DNA of 64,000 bases from Rhodopseudomonas rhenobacensis (GCF_014203125.1 NZ_JACHIH010000017.1:45175-109174), one strand, 5' to 3'; positions 1 to 9,524 are shown, numbered from the stretch's first letter. The notes: generated by a model not told the origin, from the sequence alone. Numbers and translations are program-made.

Positions 1-780
1 CAGTTTGCGCTTTGGCGACGCTGCCGCTTTCTTCCGGGGTGCGGGCGTCTTCGCTCTCTTCTCGACCGATTTGACCGGACGGGCGACGGCGGGCGAGCTT
101 CGATTGAGAAATCCCAGCGGCGCCTCCGGCGCCGGATAGGCCGGGATCGGCGGATAGGGCGCCAGCTTCTCCGGCCGTGTCGCCAGCGAGAGGGTCAACA
201 GATCGAGCAGCTGGTCGGCGACCTGGTCGATGGTCAGCCGCCCGTCGGGAGAAAACCATGTCGATATGCCGTTGACCGCGCTCATGATGCCGAACACGGC
301 GATCTTCGTGTCGCAACTCCGGATGCTTCCGTCAGCCGCGCTTTCTTCCAGCAGCGCCACGAGGTTCGCATCCATCGCATCCCGCCGTTTGATCACGGCT
401 GATCGATCATCGGGGCGCAGCGCATTCACATCGAAGGTGATACCGCCGATACCGGCCTGTCCATACATCCAGATGATGTAGCACCGCAGCAGGAGCCGCA
501 GCTTGTCGATCCCCCGCCCACCCGCTTCGCTGGCGACCTGCGCTGCGTACTCTCCGAGGTCGAGCGCGATGTTATGGCACTCGAACAGAATTTCCTGCTT
601 GTCCTCGACGTAATTGTACAGCGTCCCTTTCGAGATCCCGAGCACCTTGGCCACCTCGTCCAGCGAGGTGTGGTGAAATCCCCGGCGCGACATGATCCGC
701 GCCGCTTCGCGAATAACGGCGTAGCGCTTGTACCGCTGAATCTCCTCGATGGTCTGAAAGCCGTTCTCCCAGCGGGGCAT
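1..780 (-). CDS. TetR/AcrR-family transcriptional regulator with basic C-terminal tail (partial, 3' end outside window)
   Basis: The first 260 residues are visible and the frame is open to the left edge, so the C-terminus is missing. Residues about 18-70 form a TetR helix-turn-helix (TSLDEVAKVLGISKGTLYNYV), and residues 75-200 look like the all-helical ligand and dimer domain. From about residue 229 the protein becomes Lys/Ala/Pro-rich (repeated KR, KK, PRKKAA), like histone H1 or AlgP tails; most TetR proteins of about 200 residues lack this. It is divergent from the crotonase gene at 1212. TetR proteins next to beta-oxidation genes usually repress them in response to an acyl-CoA, so control of the neighbouring, partly broken fatty-acid genes is inferred. 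The ATG at 780 is the first in-frame start with the complete HTH. Confidence 0.88.
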   Translation of the reverse strand, partial: MPRWENGFQTIEEIQRYKRYAVIREAARIMSRRGFHHTSLDEVAKVLGISKGTLYNYVEDKQEILFECHNIALDLGEYAAQVASEAGGRGIDKLRLLLRCYIIWMYGQAGIGGITFDVNALRPDDRSAVIKRRDAMDANLVALLEESAADGSIRSCDTKIAVFGIMSAVNGISTWFSPDGRLTIDQVADQLLDLLTLSLATRPEKLAPYPPIPAYPAPEAPLGFLNRSSPAVARPVKSVEKRAKTPAPRKKAAASPKRKL

Positions 781-1211
781 GAGTGACCTACCGATTGTGC
801 CGTATGATGATTTGTCTTGTGGATAAATCCAGAGCACTCCGCGGTCAATCGAATTGCCGGCCGCTCGTTGCAGTTCTCAGGGAGTTGAGCCGGGTCGGCA
901 TGGGCGATGGTCGAGCTGACCTGACTATAGGTCGTCCGGCCGACACATTTGCTGCAGCGGCGACATCCACAAAATATACTAAGCATCAAAATAATTGCCT
1001 TCCAAGTCAATCCAATTTAGCTTCCGACGCCAGCCTGTTCATGCACCTTCAGACAGAACGAGCCGCCTTGCCGTCCAGATCCCGCGAAGGTCGCTTGCGC
1101 CCGCCGAGCCGCGATCGTTTCGGCCGCGAAGCGGCAGGCCGCAGGCCCAAGCGCGCCTCTTAGCGCCGCGCCGAACCATCGCATCCTCACATTCCTCGCG
1201 AGAACCGAACA
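781..1211. other. Intergenic region between divergent TetR and crotonase genes
   Basis: No convincing gene is seen. The stretch 969-1018 is clearly more AT-rich than its surroundings and is a likely promoter zone. At 931-944 there is an imperfect 14-bp palindrome (GTCGTCCGGCCGAC, two central mismatches) that could be a TetR operator. This is a suggestion from symmetry only. Confidence 0.35.
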
Positions 1212-1994
1212 ATGCCCACTGCCCCTCAATTCATCTCGATCGACCGCGAGGGTCCGCTGACGATCATCACCATTCGGCGCCCCGAGGCGCGCAATGCCCT
1301 GCACCGCGCGGCGCATGACGAAATGGCCGCCGCGCTCGACGCATTCGCCGCCGACGACAATCAATGGGTGGCGATCGTGACGGGCGACGGCGACAAGGCG
1401 TTCTGCGCCGGCCAGGATCTCAAGTCCGAACTGCCGACCAGTGCGGCAAGTCTGCCGCCGAGCGGTTGCGGCGGCATGACCTCTCGTTTTGATCTGGACA
1501 AGCCGGTGATCGCCGCGGTCAACGGCATCGCGTTGGGCGGCGGCTTCGAGCTCGCCCTCGCCTGCGATCTGATCGTCGCCTCGTCGCAAGCCTCGTTCGC
1601 GCTGCCCGAGCCGCGGGTCGGTCTGGCTGCGCTTGCCGGCGGCATCCAGCGGCTGTGCCAAGAGATCGGCATGAAGCGCGCGATGAGCATATTGCTGACC
1701 GGCCGTCGCCTGAGCGCGCACCAGGCGGCTGAACTTGGACTGGTCGCCGAGGTCGTCGAGGCGAACGTGCTGGACTGCGCCAAGCGATGGGCGGCGGAGA
1801 TCATCAGCTGCGCGCCGCTGTCCGTCCGCGCGACCAAGCGCGTCGCGCGCGACGCTGCGGCGCGGCCGCTGTCGGAGACGGTTGCAACTATCTGGGATCG
1901 TCCGGAGATTGCCGGCCTGCTCGCATCGGCGGACGCCGCCGAGGGGCGCAGCGCGTTCGCGCAAAAGCGCCCCCCTCGCTGGCAGGCACGCTGA
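1212..1994 (+). CDS. Enoyl-CoA hydratase/isomerase family protein (crotonase)
   Basis: This 260-residue protein has the usual crotonase length. The oxyanion-hole segments are present (KAFCAGQDL near residue 66 and NGIALGGGFELALACD near 105). Both catalytic glutamates of true hydratases can be placed: one in GGGFELALACD and one in LPEPRVGL. It should hydrate trans-2-enoyl-CoA or act on a related acyl-CoA in the cytoplasm. Downstream lie remnants of an SDR and an acyl-CoA dehydrogenase, so it was probably the first gene of a beta-oxidation-type operon controlled by the divergent TetR gene. The substrate cannot be read from sequence. The start at 1212 has only a weak ribosome binding site. Confidence 0.9.
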   Translation: MPTAPQFISIDREGPLTIITIRRPEARNALHRAAHDEMAAALDAFAADDNQWVAIVTGDGDKAFCAGQDLKSELPTSAASLPPSGCGGMTSRFDLDKPVIAAVNGIALGGGFELALACDLIVASSQASFALPEPRVGLAALAGGIQRLCQEIGMKRAMSILLTGRRLSAHQAAELGLVAEVVEANVLDCAKRWAAEIISCAPLSVRATKRVARDAAARPLSETVATIWDRPEIAGLLASADAAEGRSAFAQKRPPRWQAR

Positions 1995-2118
1995 TTTTCG
2001 CGGCCCTGTCGGATCGATCGCCGACGCAGCGGGCGAATTGGGCGCGCCGTTGAAGGCGTAATTAGCAGCGCAACCTGCTCCCGACCTCGACCGGCACATG
2101 ACGACGGGCTGAACAACT

Positions 2119-2250
2119 ATGACCTCCTTATTTGACCTCACCGGCAAGCGCGCACTCGTGACCGGCGCATCGAGCGGCTTGGGCCGGCACTTTGCCCTCA
2201 CCTTCGCGAATGCGGGGGCCGAGATCCTGATCGCGGCACGTCGCCCGGTT
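2119..2250 (+). pseudogene. Truncated short-chain dehydrogenase/reductase remnant
   Basis: The first 44 codons encode a normal SDR N-terminus: a Rossmann strand and the TGASSGLGRHFA glycine motif, then a second strand ending AEILIAARR. After that the frame runs into unrelated codons and stops at 2322, so the catalytic Tyr-Lys half is missing. The join lies just before the start of an acyl-CoA dehydrogenase fragment, as expected if a deletion removed most of the SDR gene. It cannot encode a working reductase. Confidence 0.8.
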
Positions 2251-2269
2251 TGTGAGTGGAGAAACCAAG

Positions 2270-2425
2270 ATGAGCCAGCGGGCCGAGGCGATCGCGGAAC
2301 GCGTCGAGGCGTTCGTCCGTGACGTGGTGATCCCCTATGAGAAGGATCCGCGGATCGCGGTTCATGGCCATGGCCCCGGCGAGGACCTGGTGGCGGAACT
2401 ACGCGCCAAGGCCAAACGGCAATAA
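2270..2425 (+). pseudogene. N-terminal fragment of an acyl-CoA dehydrogenase gene
   Basis: A short reading frame starts with ATG at 2270 behind a GGAGAAACC ribosome site. It encodes 51 residues (MSQRAEAIAERVEAF, VIPYEKDPR, GPGEDLVAELRAKAK) that resemble the first helix of acyl-CoA dehydrogenases of about 400 residues, and then stops. The FAD and substrate domains are absent. With the SDR stub before it and the truncated RND gene after it, this marks a second break in the same kilobase. Family assignment rests on recognising the N-terminal helix and is moderately certain. Confidence 0.65.
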
Positions 2426-2590
2426 ATTACCGTCGGGCGCGTCGCCCGGTATTGAAGGGACAGGGGTTTTGGTCCCCGCTCTGCATTCTGAGACGAAGCC
2501 CGCTTGCAATGCGCAGGTGTCAGAATGGCAGGCGGCATCCAACAGGCGCGCAGCTAACTCAACGGCCGAAGGCGCGACGGTCACCGGACA
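2426..2590. other. Non-coding junction between gene remnants
   Basis: This 165-bp stretch lies between the acyl-CoA dehydrogenase fragment and the last codons of the RND pump gene on the other strand. No gene, terminator or insertion-sequence end is recognisable. It probably contains the scar left when flanking genes were deleted. Confidence 0.5.
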
Positions 2591-5243
2591 TCAACCGCCC
2601 CGATCGCGCCGCCGCCGCAGAGCCGAGGCCTGCATCACCACGACGTAGAACACCGGCACGAACATCTTTTTCCTGCAGCGACTGCCCGGTCCATTCCACC
2701 ATGAAGCCGGCCGGCAGCTTCGCGGCGAGCCGTTGCATCTCCGCCATGGCGTCGCCGCTGGAGACGCCCGCCGCGGCGTTGCCGGCGATCCGCGCCGTGG
2801 GATAGCCGTTGTAACGCACGAGTTGCAGCGGCTCCTCGCCCCATTGCGGCACCACCACCTCCGACAACGACACCATGCCGCCGGCTTCGTTGCGCAGCGA
2901 GAGCTTCAGAACGTCGGCGATCTGCATGCGGTTCGGCGCGTCCGCCTGCACGATCACCTGTTGCAGGCGCCCGGCGTTCGGAAAGTCGTTGACATAGCTC
3001 GATCCCATCGCCGCCGTCAGCGTATCGCCGATCATGGAGAACGGCACGCCGAGCGCCTCGGCCTTCGGACGGTCGATCTTCAGCTTGACGCTCGGCCCGT
3101 TCGGAAGACCCTCGGGATAGACGCCGCTGACCAGCCGGCTTTGCGCGGCAAGCTCGAGCAGTCTGGCCTGTGCGGCCATCAACGCGGCGTGGCCGCGCTT
3201 GCCGCGGTCTTCGAGGCGCAGCGCGAACCCGCTGCTGGTGCCCAGCGCCTCGATCGCCGGCGGCTTCATGCTCATCACCGTGCCCTCCGGGACTTTGGCC
3301 ATCGCCGCGGTGGCGGCGCCGACCTCGTCGCCGACGGAGCTATTGCGTTCGCTCCAATCCTTCAGGCTGGTGAACGCCATCGCGGCGTTCGGCCCGGAGC
3401 CGGCGAGACCAAAGCCGATGATCGATATGTTGCCCGCGACGGCCGGCCGCGCGGCCACATAGGCATCGTATTGCTTGACGATCGCCAGGGTTCGCTCGGC
3501 CGTGGCATCGGCCGGCAGCGTGAAGCTGGTCATGAAGTTGCCCTGATCCTCCGCCGGCACGAACGACGACGGCAGCCGCATGTAGCAATAGCCGAGCGCC
3601 GCAACGATCACCGCATACAGCGCCATCATCCGCCCCGACCTGCGCAGCAACGCCGCGATCCAGCCGGCGTAGCCCGCGGTCATCCGGTTGAAACTCCGGT
3701 TGAACCAGCCGAACACGCCCTTCTTGTCGTGATGTCCGGCGCCGATCGGTCTGAGCAGCGTGGCGCAGAGCGCAGGCGTCAGCGTCAGCGCCAGGAACGC
3801 CGAAAACAGGATCGACACCGCCATCGACAGCGTGAACTGCCGATAGATCGCGCCGACCGAGCCGCTCGCCAGTCCCATCGGAATGAACACCGCCGACAGC
3901 ACCAGGGTGATGCCGATGATCGCGCCGGTGATCTCCTTCATCGCCTTCTGGGTGGCTTGCTTGGGCGGCAGGCCTTCGGCCGCCATGATCCGTTCGACGT
4001 TCTCGACCACCACGATGGCGTCGTCGACGATGATGCCGATCGCCAGCACCATGCCGAACATCGTCAGCACGTTGATCGAATATCCGGCGATCCACATCAC
4101 CGCGAAGGTGCCGAGCAGCGCGATCGGCGCAACGATGGCCGGGATCAGCGTGTAGCGGATGTTCTGCAGGAACAGCAGCATCACCAGAAACACCAGTGCC
4201 ATCGCCTCGAGCAGAGTATGCGCGACCTTCTCGATCGAGATCTTCACGAACGGCGCCGTATCGAAACCGACGGCATAGCCGATGCCCTGCGGCATCGCGG
4301 CGGCGAGTTCGGCAAGCCGCGCGTGAACCGCGGCGGCGGTGCGCACCGCATTGGCGCCCGGCGCCAACTGGATGCTGGCGGCGGTGGCCGGCTTGCCGTC
4401 TTCGAGCGTCGCAAAGCCGAGGCTCTGCGCGCCCAACTCGACGCGGGCGACGTCGCCCAAAACCAGCCTGGAGCCGTCGGTTCCGGCGCGCAGCACGATC
4501 GCCCGAAACTCCTCCGGCGTCTGCAACTGCCCCTGCACGGTGAGCGGGATGCCGACCTTCTGGCCGGGCACCGTCGGCTCGGCGCCCACCCGGCCCGGTG
4601 CGATCTGGGCATTTTGCGTCTGGATCGCGGCGGTGATCTGCGCCAGCGACAGCGAGTAGGACAGCAATTTCGCCGGATCGACCCAGATCCGCATCGCCGT
4701 TTCAGTGCCGAAGCTCTGCACGCGGCCGACGCCCTCGACCCGCTTCAGCTCCTGCACGATGTTTCGCATCATGTAGTCGCCGAGTGCGAGTTCGTCGTAG
4801 GCGCCGTTGCGCGCGTTCAGCGTCACGATCATCAGGAAATCGGAGGCCGCCGATTCCACGGTGACGCCGACGCGCCGGACCGCCTCGGGCAGCCGCGGTT
4901 CGATCGCCTTCAGACGGTTCTGCACGTCGACCTGGGCGAGGTCGGAATCGGTGCCGGGCTTGAACGTCGCGGTGATGCTGGCCGTTCCGGAGCTGTCGAC
5001 GGTCGACTCGAAATACAGGAGGTTCTTGACGCTCGACAGCTCCCTTTCGATCAGCGTGACGACGCTGTCGTTGATGGTCTGCGGCGTCGCCCCGGTATAG
5101 GTCGCGTAGATGCTCACGCTGGGCGGCGCAATGGTCGGAAACCGCGACACCGGAAGCTGCGCCATCGCGATCGCGCCCAGCAGCGCGATGAAGATCGCGA
5201 TCACCCAGGCGAACACCGGCCGGTCGATGAAGAACTGAGACAT
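2591..5243 (-). pseudogene. RND (HAE1/AcrB-like) efflux pump gene with internal 3' deletion and frameshift
   Basis: From ATG 5243 the frame reads as a normal AcrB/MexB-type pump: N-terminal TM1 (MSQFFIDRPVFAWVIAIF), porter domain, TM4 with the proton-relay pair VDDAIVVVENVER, and a second porter half down to EWTGQSLQEK, about residue 860. The intact family continues for about 190 residues with TM8-12. Here the sequence jumps, out of frame, to a piece resembling the end of TM12 (MFVPVFYVVVMQ) at 2665-2591. The original frame meets an unrelated stop at 2559. Roughly 150 codons, covering four or more membrane helices, are gone. Without them the pump should not fold or conduct protons. The adaptor gene upstream (5259-6419) is intact. 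Confidence 0.85.
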
Positions 5244-5258
5244 GCCGTCGCCGCCCGG

Positions 5259-6419
5259 TTAGTTGGCCGCCGGCGCGGCGGTCGCGGCGAACGGCGCGGT
5301 CTCGACCACCGCGTCGTCTTTCGCGCGGTCCTGACCCTGCACCACCACGGTCTCGCCGGCTTGCAGCCCGGAGTTCACGATGTAGCGGCGGCCGACGATC
5401 TCGCCGAGACCGACCGTGCGCCGCGCCGCCCGCTTGCGATCGTCGACGATCAGCAGTTGCGGCGTTCCGGCCGGGTCGCGCACCACGGCCTCCTGCGGCA
5501 CCAGCAACGCATCGCGCCTGACGCCGCGCGGCAGCCGGGCGCGGACGTACATGCCGGGAAGCAGCAGCCGATCCGGATTGGCGACTTCGATCCGCACGGT
5601 GACGTTGCCGGTCCCCGGATCGACGCTGATATCGGAGAACAGCGCGTGACCTTCGACCGCCTTGCCGCCGGCGGCGACGATCGTCACCGGCAGCGTCGAG
5701 GCGTCGTCAAGCGGCCCGGATCGGGCGGCCTCGCGGATCGCGTCGAGCTGCGACGCGGGCTGCCGCACGTCGACATAGACCCGGTCGATCTGCTGGATGA
5801 TCGCCAGCGGCGCGGTCGACGCCACCGCGGCGAGCGCGCCTTCGCTGGCGAGCGCCTGCCCGGTTCGCCCCGAGATCGGCGCCCGCACCGTGCTGAACGC
5901 CAGATCGAGCTGCTTGCGCTTGAGCGTGGCGGCGGCCTCCGCCACATTGGCCTTGGCCTCGGCGACGCCGGCGACCGCGTCGTCATAGGCCTCGCGGCTG
6001 ATCGCGCTGCTCGGCAACAATTGTTTGGCGCGGTCGAGCTTGCCTTGGGCGCGCACAAGACCGGCTTCGACCCGCTGAAGCACTGCGGCCGCGCTGCCGA
6101 CCTCCGCGGTGAACACATCGGCGTTGATCTGAAACAGCGGCTGGCCGGCTTCGACTTCGGAGCCTTGATCGAACAGCCGCTTCTCGAGGATCCCGCCGAC
6201 CTGCGGCCGGATCTCCGCGGTCCGGAACGCCGCCACCCGCCCCGGCAGGTCGTCGATGAGCGTCACCGTTTCGGGCTTGACCGACATCACCGTGACGAGC
6301 GCCGGCGGCGCAACCGCCGTCGCGCTGCCGTCGTCGGAGGACCGCTGGCCGCAGCCCGCCAGACCGAGCGCTGCGAGGACCGCGAGCAGGATGTTGGCGG
6401 CACGCAATTGATGGATCAC
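5259..6419 (-). CDS. RND efflux periplasmic adaptor lipoprotein (AcrA/MexA-like)
   Basis: 386 residues. The N-terminus is a lipoprotein signal with lipobox LAGC near residue 22. Next come a lipoyl half-motif (GRVAAFRTAEIRPQVGG), a long alpha-hairpin region at about 95-165, the second lipoyl half, and a beta-barrel/membrane-proximal domain. Adaptors of this family join an inner-membrane RND pump to an outer-membrane channel. The pump gene follows 15 bp downstream in the same direction, so the two were one operon, but that pump is broken. No outer-membrane factor gene is present. It may be non-functional or work with another pump. Confidence 0.92.
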   Translation of the reverse strand: MIHQLRAANILLAVLAALGLAGCGQRSSDDGSATAVAPPALVTVMSVKPETVTLIDDLPGRVAAFRTAEIRPQVGGILEKRLFDQGSEVEAGQPLFQINADVFTAEVGSAAAVLQRVEAGLVRAQGKLDRAKQLLPSSAISREAYDDAVAGVAEAKANVAEAAATLKRKQLDLAFSTVRAPISGRTGQALASEGALAAVASTAPLAIIQQIDRVYVDVRQPASQLDAIREAARSGPLDDASTLPVTIVAAGGKAVEGHALFSDISVDPGTGNVTVRIEVANPDRLLLPGMYVRARLPRGVRRDALLVPQEAVVRDPAGTPQLLIVDDRKRAARRTVGLGEIVGRRYIVNSGLQAGETVVVQGQDRAKDDAVVETAPFAATAAPAAN

Positions 6420-6503
6420 CGCATCGTCTCTTCGACAAGGACCGGCGCACCGACGTGCCGCCGCGCATGATCTGAGCTGGTGCGCACCAGCATCGGTTTC
6501 GCG

Positions 6504-7001
6504 TTACTCATGGTCGAAACCGGACGCTTCCTCATCGTGCAGCATCGCGGCATAGATGCTGTCTTCCGAGCCAGGGATATCGATCGCATCGAGATGCTTG
6601 CGATAGAAGGCGACCGGCCCGACGCCGCCGATGATCGCATAGGCGTATTCGGCCTCTCGCATGCCGCGCAGCGTGGCGAACAACAGCGCCTCGCCGACGC
6701 CCTGCCCGCGCGCGGCCTTCGCCACGCCGGTCGGGCCGAAGAAGCCGCGCATCGAGCAGTCGGCGCAGGCAAAGCCCAGCAGCTCGTTGTTCTGCACGGC
6801 GATCCAGACCATCGCCGGCGAACGCGTGAAGGCGCGCGTCGCTTCGCTGACCCAGGGGCGGTCGAAATGCTGTTCGATCCAGGGCAGCACGACATGGGCC
6901 TCGGCCGCCATCGCGCGACGAACCCTGATGCCGTGGGCAGCGATCTTCTCCGCCGTGCGAATGTCGGGAAGATCATAGAGACGGACGAGGAGGTCACTCA
7001 T
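6504..7001 (-). CDS. GNAT-family N-acetyltransferase
   Basis: 165 residues starting at ATG 7001 (MSDLLVRLYDLP), preceded by a GAGAG ribosome site; reading further upstream gives non-protein-like sequence. The acetyl-CoA binding loop is visible as KAARGQGVGEALL, followed by an EYAYAIIGGVGPVAFYRK segment typical of motif B. It should transfer an acetyl group from acetyl-CoA to an unidentified amine. It lies between the DUF2147 gene and the efflux genes, all on the minus strand. Confidence 0.82.
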   Translation of the reverse strand: MSDLLVRLYDLPDIRTAEKIAAHGIRVRRAMAAEAHVVLPWIEQHFDRPWVSEATRAFTRSPAMVWIAVQNNELLGFACADCSMRGFFGPTGVAKAARGQGVGEALLFATLRGMREAEYAYAIIGGVGPVAFYRKHLDAIDIPGSEDSIYAAMLHDEEASGFDHE

Positions 7002-7098
7002 GTAGTTAGCTCTCTTGTCACTTTGGAGGAAAGACGTTTTCGGGTCGTCGCTGCGCGCGCTATCCCGCGAGGTCGTGCTGGGGACCCGATGAGGCGCC

Positions 7099-7569
7099 CT
7101 ATCGCGCGCTCCTGGTCCATATTTCGCTCCCGCACAGCGCGCCGACGCAGCCCCGCACTTCGAGACGTCCGGCATCGAGCAGCGCCACCGTGCTGTCGTA
7201 GCTCTTGCCGTCGTCGGCGTTGTAGACCCGGCCCGACCACGAGCTGGGCGTCGCAGGCAGCATGTCGAGGAACAGCTGCAGCCCCACGATGCGCCGCGTT
7301 CTGAGCGACGGATCCGGGTTCTTGTCGTCGGTCTGCGGCTTGCCGGTTGCGCCGTCGAGCGGCTGCTTCAGCCACACCACCTTGCCGCAGATCGCCGCGC
7401 CGCACCGCTTCACCAGCACCTTGGCGTCGCCGGCCTGGGTCAACCATGTGCCGAACGGATCGGTCTGCGGCCTGCCGCGCTCCGAAGTGACGTCGCGTGC
7501 GAACACCAGCGTCACCGCCAATACCAGCGGCAGCGCGTAAATGGCGGTCCGAACGGGGTCGATACGCAT
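7099..7569 (-). CDS. DUF2147 family exported protein
   Basis: 156 residues. An N-terminal hydrophobic segment (AIYALPLVLAVTLVFA) looks like a signal peptide or anchor. It is followed by the DUF2147 pattern: GTWLTQAGDAKVLVKRCG, AICGKVVWL, VYNADDGKSY and a C-terminal GALCGSEIW. Three paired cysteines in the mature part would suit the oxidising periplasm. The function of the family is unknown. It lies between a GNAT gene downstream and the divergent two-component system. Confidence 0.85.
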   Translation of the reverse strand: MRIDPVRTAIYALPLVLAVTLVFARDVTSERGRPQTDPFGTWLTQAGDAKVLVKRCGAAICGKVVWLKQPLDGATGKPQTDDKNPDPSLRTRRIVGLQLFLDMLPATPSSWSGRVYNADDGKSYDSTVALLDAGRLEVRGCVGALCGSEIWTRSAR

Positions 7570-7776
7570 GCGAGAAGCTCCTTAAAAGGGCGCGGCCATC
7601 AGGGGCGGCGTCAGGTCCGCCGGCTTGCCGGGCGGCGCCGGTCATCTCCTCGTCGCCGAGGCGGATCGATCGCCGATGGAGAATGCATGGAGATTTGGTG
7701 GAGCGGGCCCATACTGGGTCGACGGCGCGCTTGGCGCCGTGCCATGAGACTCCATGACGCTTGGCCGTGGGTTGCG

Positions 7777-8463
7777 ATGAACGCCCTCATTCTGATTGCC
7801 GAAGACGAACCGCAGATCTGCGAAATTCTCGACGCCTATCTGGTGCGGGAGGGCTTCCGCACGGTGCGCGCCGGCGACGGTCGGACCGCGCTCGACCTGC
7901 ACCTGGCGCTGAAGCCGGACCTCATTCTGCTCGACGTCACCATGCCGCGGCTCGATGGTTGGGAGGTGCTGGCCGAGGTTCGCCGTCGCGGCGATACCGC
8001 GGTGATCATGATCACCGCGCTCGACCAGGACATCGACCGCCTGCAGGGACTGCGCATCGGCGCCGACGACTACGTCGTCAAGCCGTTCAATCCGGTCGAA
8101 GTGGTGGCGCGCAGCAAGGCGGTGTTGCGCCGGGTCGGCCAGTCGGGCGCCGGCCGCATGCTGCGGGTCGATCGCGTCGCCATCGATCTCGACAGCCACG
8201 TGGTAAGGATCGAGGGCAACGACGCCGCGCGGCCGCTGCCGCTCACCCTCACCGAATTCCGCCTGCTCGCTCACATGGCGCGAACCCCGACCAAGGCGTT
8301 CACCCGCAGCGAACTGGTCGATGCCTGCCTGCCCGGCAGCGACGCGCTCGAACGCACGGTGGACAGCCACATCAGCAATCTTCGCAAGAAACTCGAGGAG
8401 GCCGGCGCGCCCGGCATGCTGTCCGGAGTTCGCGGCATCGGCTATCGTTTGGCCGCGCTATGA
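7777..8463 (+). CDS. OmpR/BaeR-type response regulator
   Basis: 228 residues. The receiver domain has acidic residues Asp10-Glu11, the phosphoacceptor Asp53 (LILLDVTMP) and the conserved Lys in DDYVVKPFNP. The C-terminal winged helix has the usual LTLTEFRLL and DSHISNLRKKL segments. It should bind DNA when phosphorylated by the kinase encoded next, whose start overlaps its stop codon (ATGA), so the two are translationally coupled. Resemblance to BaeR and the efflux pair nearby suggest it once regulated that pump; this is inference. Confidence 0.93.
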   Translation: MNALILIAEDEPQICEILDAYLVREGFRTVRAGDGRTALDLHLALKPDLILLDVTMPRLDGWEVLAEVRRRGDTAVIMITALDQDIDRLQGLRIGADDYVVKPFNPVEVVARSKAVLRRVGQSGAGRMLRVDRVAIDLDSHVVRIEGNDAARPLPLTLTEFRLLAHMARTPTKAFTRSELVDACLPGSDALERTVDSHISNLRKKLEEAGAPGMLSGVRGIGYRLAAL

Positions 8464-9524
8464 AGCGCTATCGGCTGAGCGGGCAGATCATCCTGTCGAT
8501 GAGCGTGGTGGCGACGATCGCGATGCTGATCGTGTTCGTCGGTTCGTTCATCTTCTACGGCATCTATCTCAGCTATTTTCCGCCGCCGCCCGGGCCGATC
8601 CCGCTGCTTCCGGAAGCGTCGGATCTGGTGATGATCGCGGTGTTCCTGCTGATCGGATTGGCGCTGGCCATCGTGGTCGCGCTTCGGCTGGCGAAACGAA
8701 TCCTGGCTCCGCTGAATTCGCTGGCGGAAAGCGCGCGCAAGATCGCGGCGGGAGACCTCTCGGCCCGCGCCTCGCCCGGCGACCGCTCGCTCGGCGAAAC
8801 CGCGCAGCTGGTCGACGATTTCAACGCGATGGCGCAGCGGCTGCAGGATATCGCGGAAGACATGACGGCCTGGAACGCGACGATCGCCCACGAGCTGCGA
8901 ACGCCGCTCACCATCCTGAAGGGCCGCCTGCAAGGCATCGCCGACGGCGTCTTCACCGCCGATGCGGCGCTGATCTGCAATCTGCTGCTGCAGGTCGACG
9001 GGCTGTCGCGGCTGGTCGAAGACCTGCGCACGGTCACCCTGGCGGATGGCGGGCATCTCGATCTGCGGATCGAACAGGTCGCCCTCGCCGCCGAGGTTCG
9101 CAGCGTCGCCGAGCTCTTGGAGCCTTCGCTGGTGAAGGCCGGCTTTGCGCTCGACGTCACCCTGGTCGATGTGGCGGTTCGCGGCGACGCGGTTCGCATC
9201 CGTCAGGCGCTGCTCGCGCTGCTCGACAATGCGCAGCGTCATGCGCGGCCCGGCAGCATCGAACTCTCGACGCTGAAATCCGGCGACTTCGCGGTCATCC
9301 GGGTCGAGGACGACGGCCCCGGCCTGTCACCGACATTCGCCCGCCGCGCGTTCGAGCCGTTCGCGCGCAGCGAAGCGTCGCGCTCGCGGCGGCTCGGCGG
9401 ATCGGGGCTCGGCCTGTCCGTGGTACGCGCCATCGCCGAAGCACACGGCGGCCGCGCCGCGTACCGTCGGTCTTCGCGCGGCGGCGCGGTGTTCGAAATC
9501 GAGCTGCCGCTGAGCGGCAACTGA
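8460..9524 (+). CDS. Sensor histidine kinase (BaeS-like)
   Basis: 354 residues. TM1 is at about 10-34, with a short Pro-rich periplasmic loop at 40-53 and TM2 at 55-76. A HAMP linker follows at about 77-130. The phosphorylated His144 is in IAHELRTPL. The ATPase domain shows LDNAQRHA (N box), DDGPGLSP (G1) and GSGLGLSVVR (G2). The very short periplasmic loop suggests sensing within the membrane or through a partner. Its ATG overlaps the stop codon of the response regulator gene. Confidence 0.93.
   Translation: MKRYRLSGQIILSMSVVATIAMLIVFVGSFIFYGIYLSYFPPPPGPIPLLPEASDLVMIAVFLLIGLALAIVVALRLAKRILAPLNSLAESARKIAAGDLSARASPGDRSLGETAQLVDDFNAMAQRLQDIAEDMTAWNATIAHELRTPLTILKGRLQGIADGVFTADAALICNLLLQVDGLSRLVEDLRTVTLADGGHLDLRIEQVALAAEVRSVAELLEPSLVKAGFALDVTLVDVAVRGDAVRIRQALLALLDNAQRHARPGSIELSTLKSGDFAVIRVEDDGPGLSPTFARRAFEPFARSEASRSRRLGGSGLGLSVVRAIAEAHGGRAAYRRSSRGGAVFEIELPLSGN

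Noticed and set aside
2752..2820. RND gene truncation as a normal C-terminus
   Set aside because: A shorter pump would lack TM8-12 and a matching TM12 piece is still present in another frame, so it is a deletion and not a natural end.
2733..6470. Very long plus-strand reading frame (over 1200 codons) opposite the efflux genes
   Set aside because: It is His/Arg/Asp-rich with no domain and runs antisense to recognisable efflux genes; high GC produces such frames.
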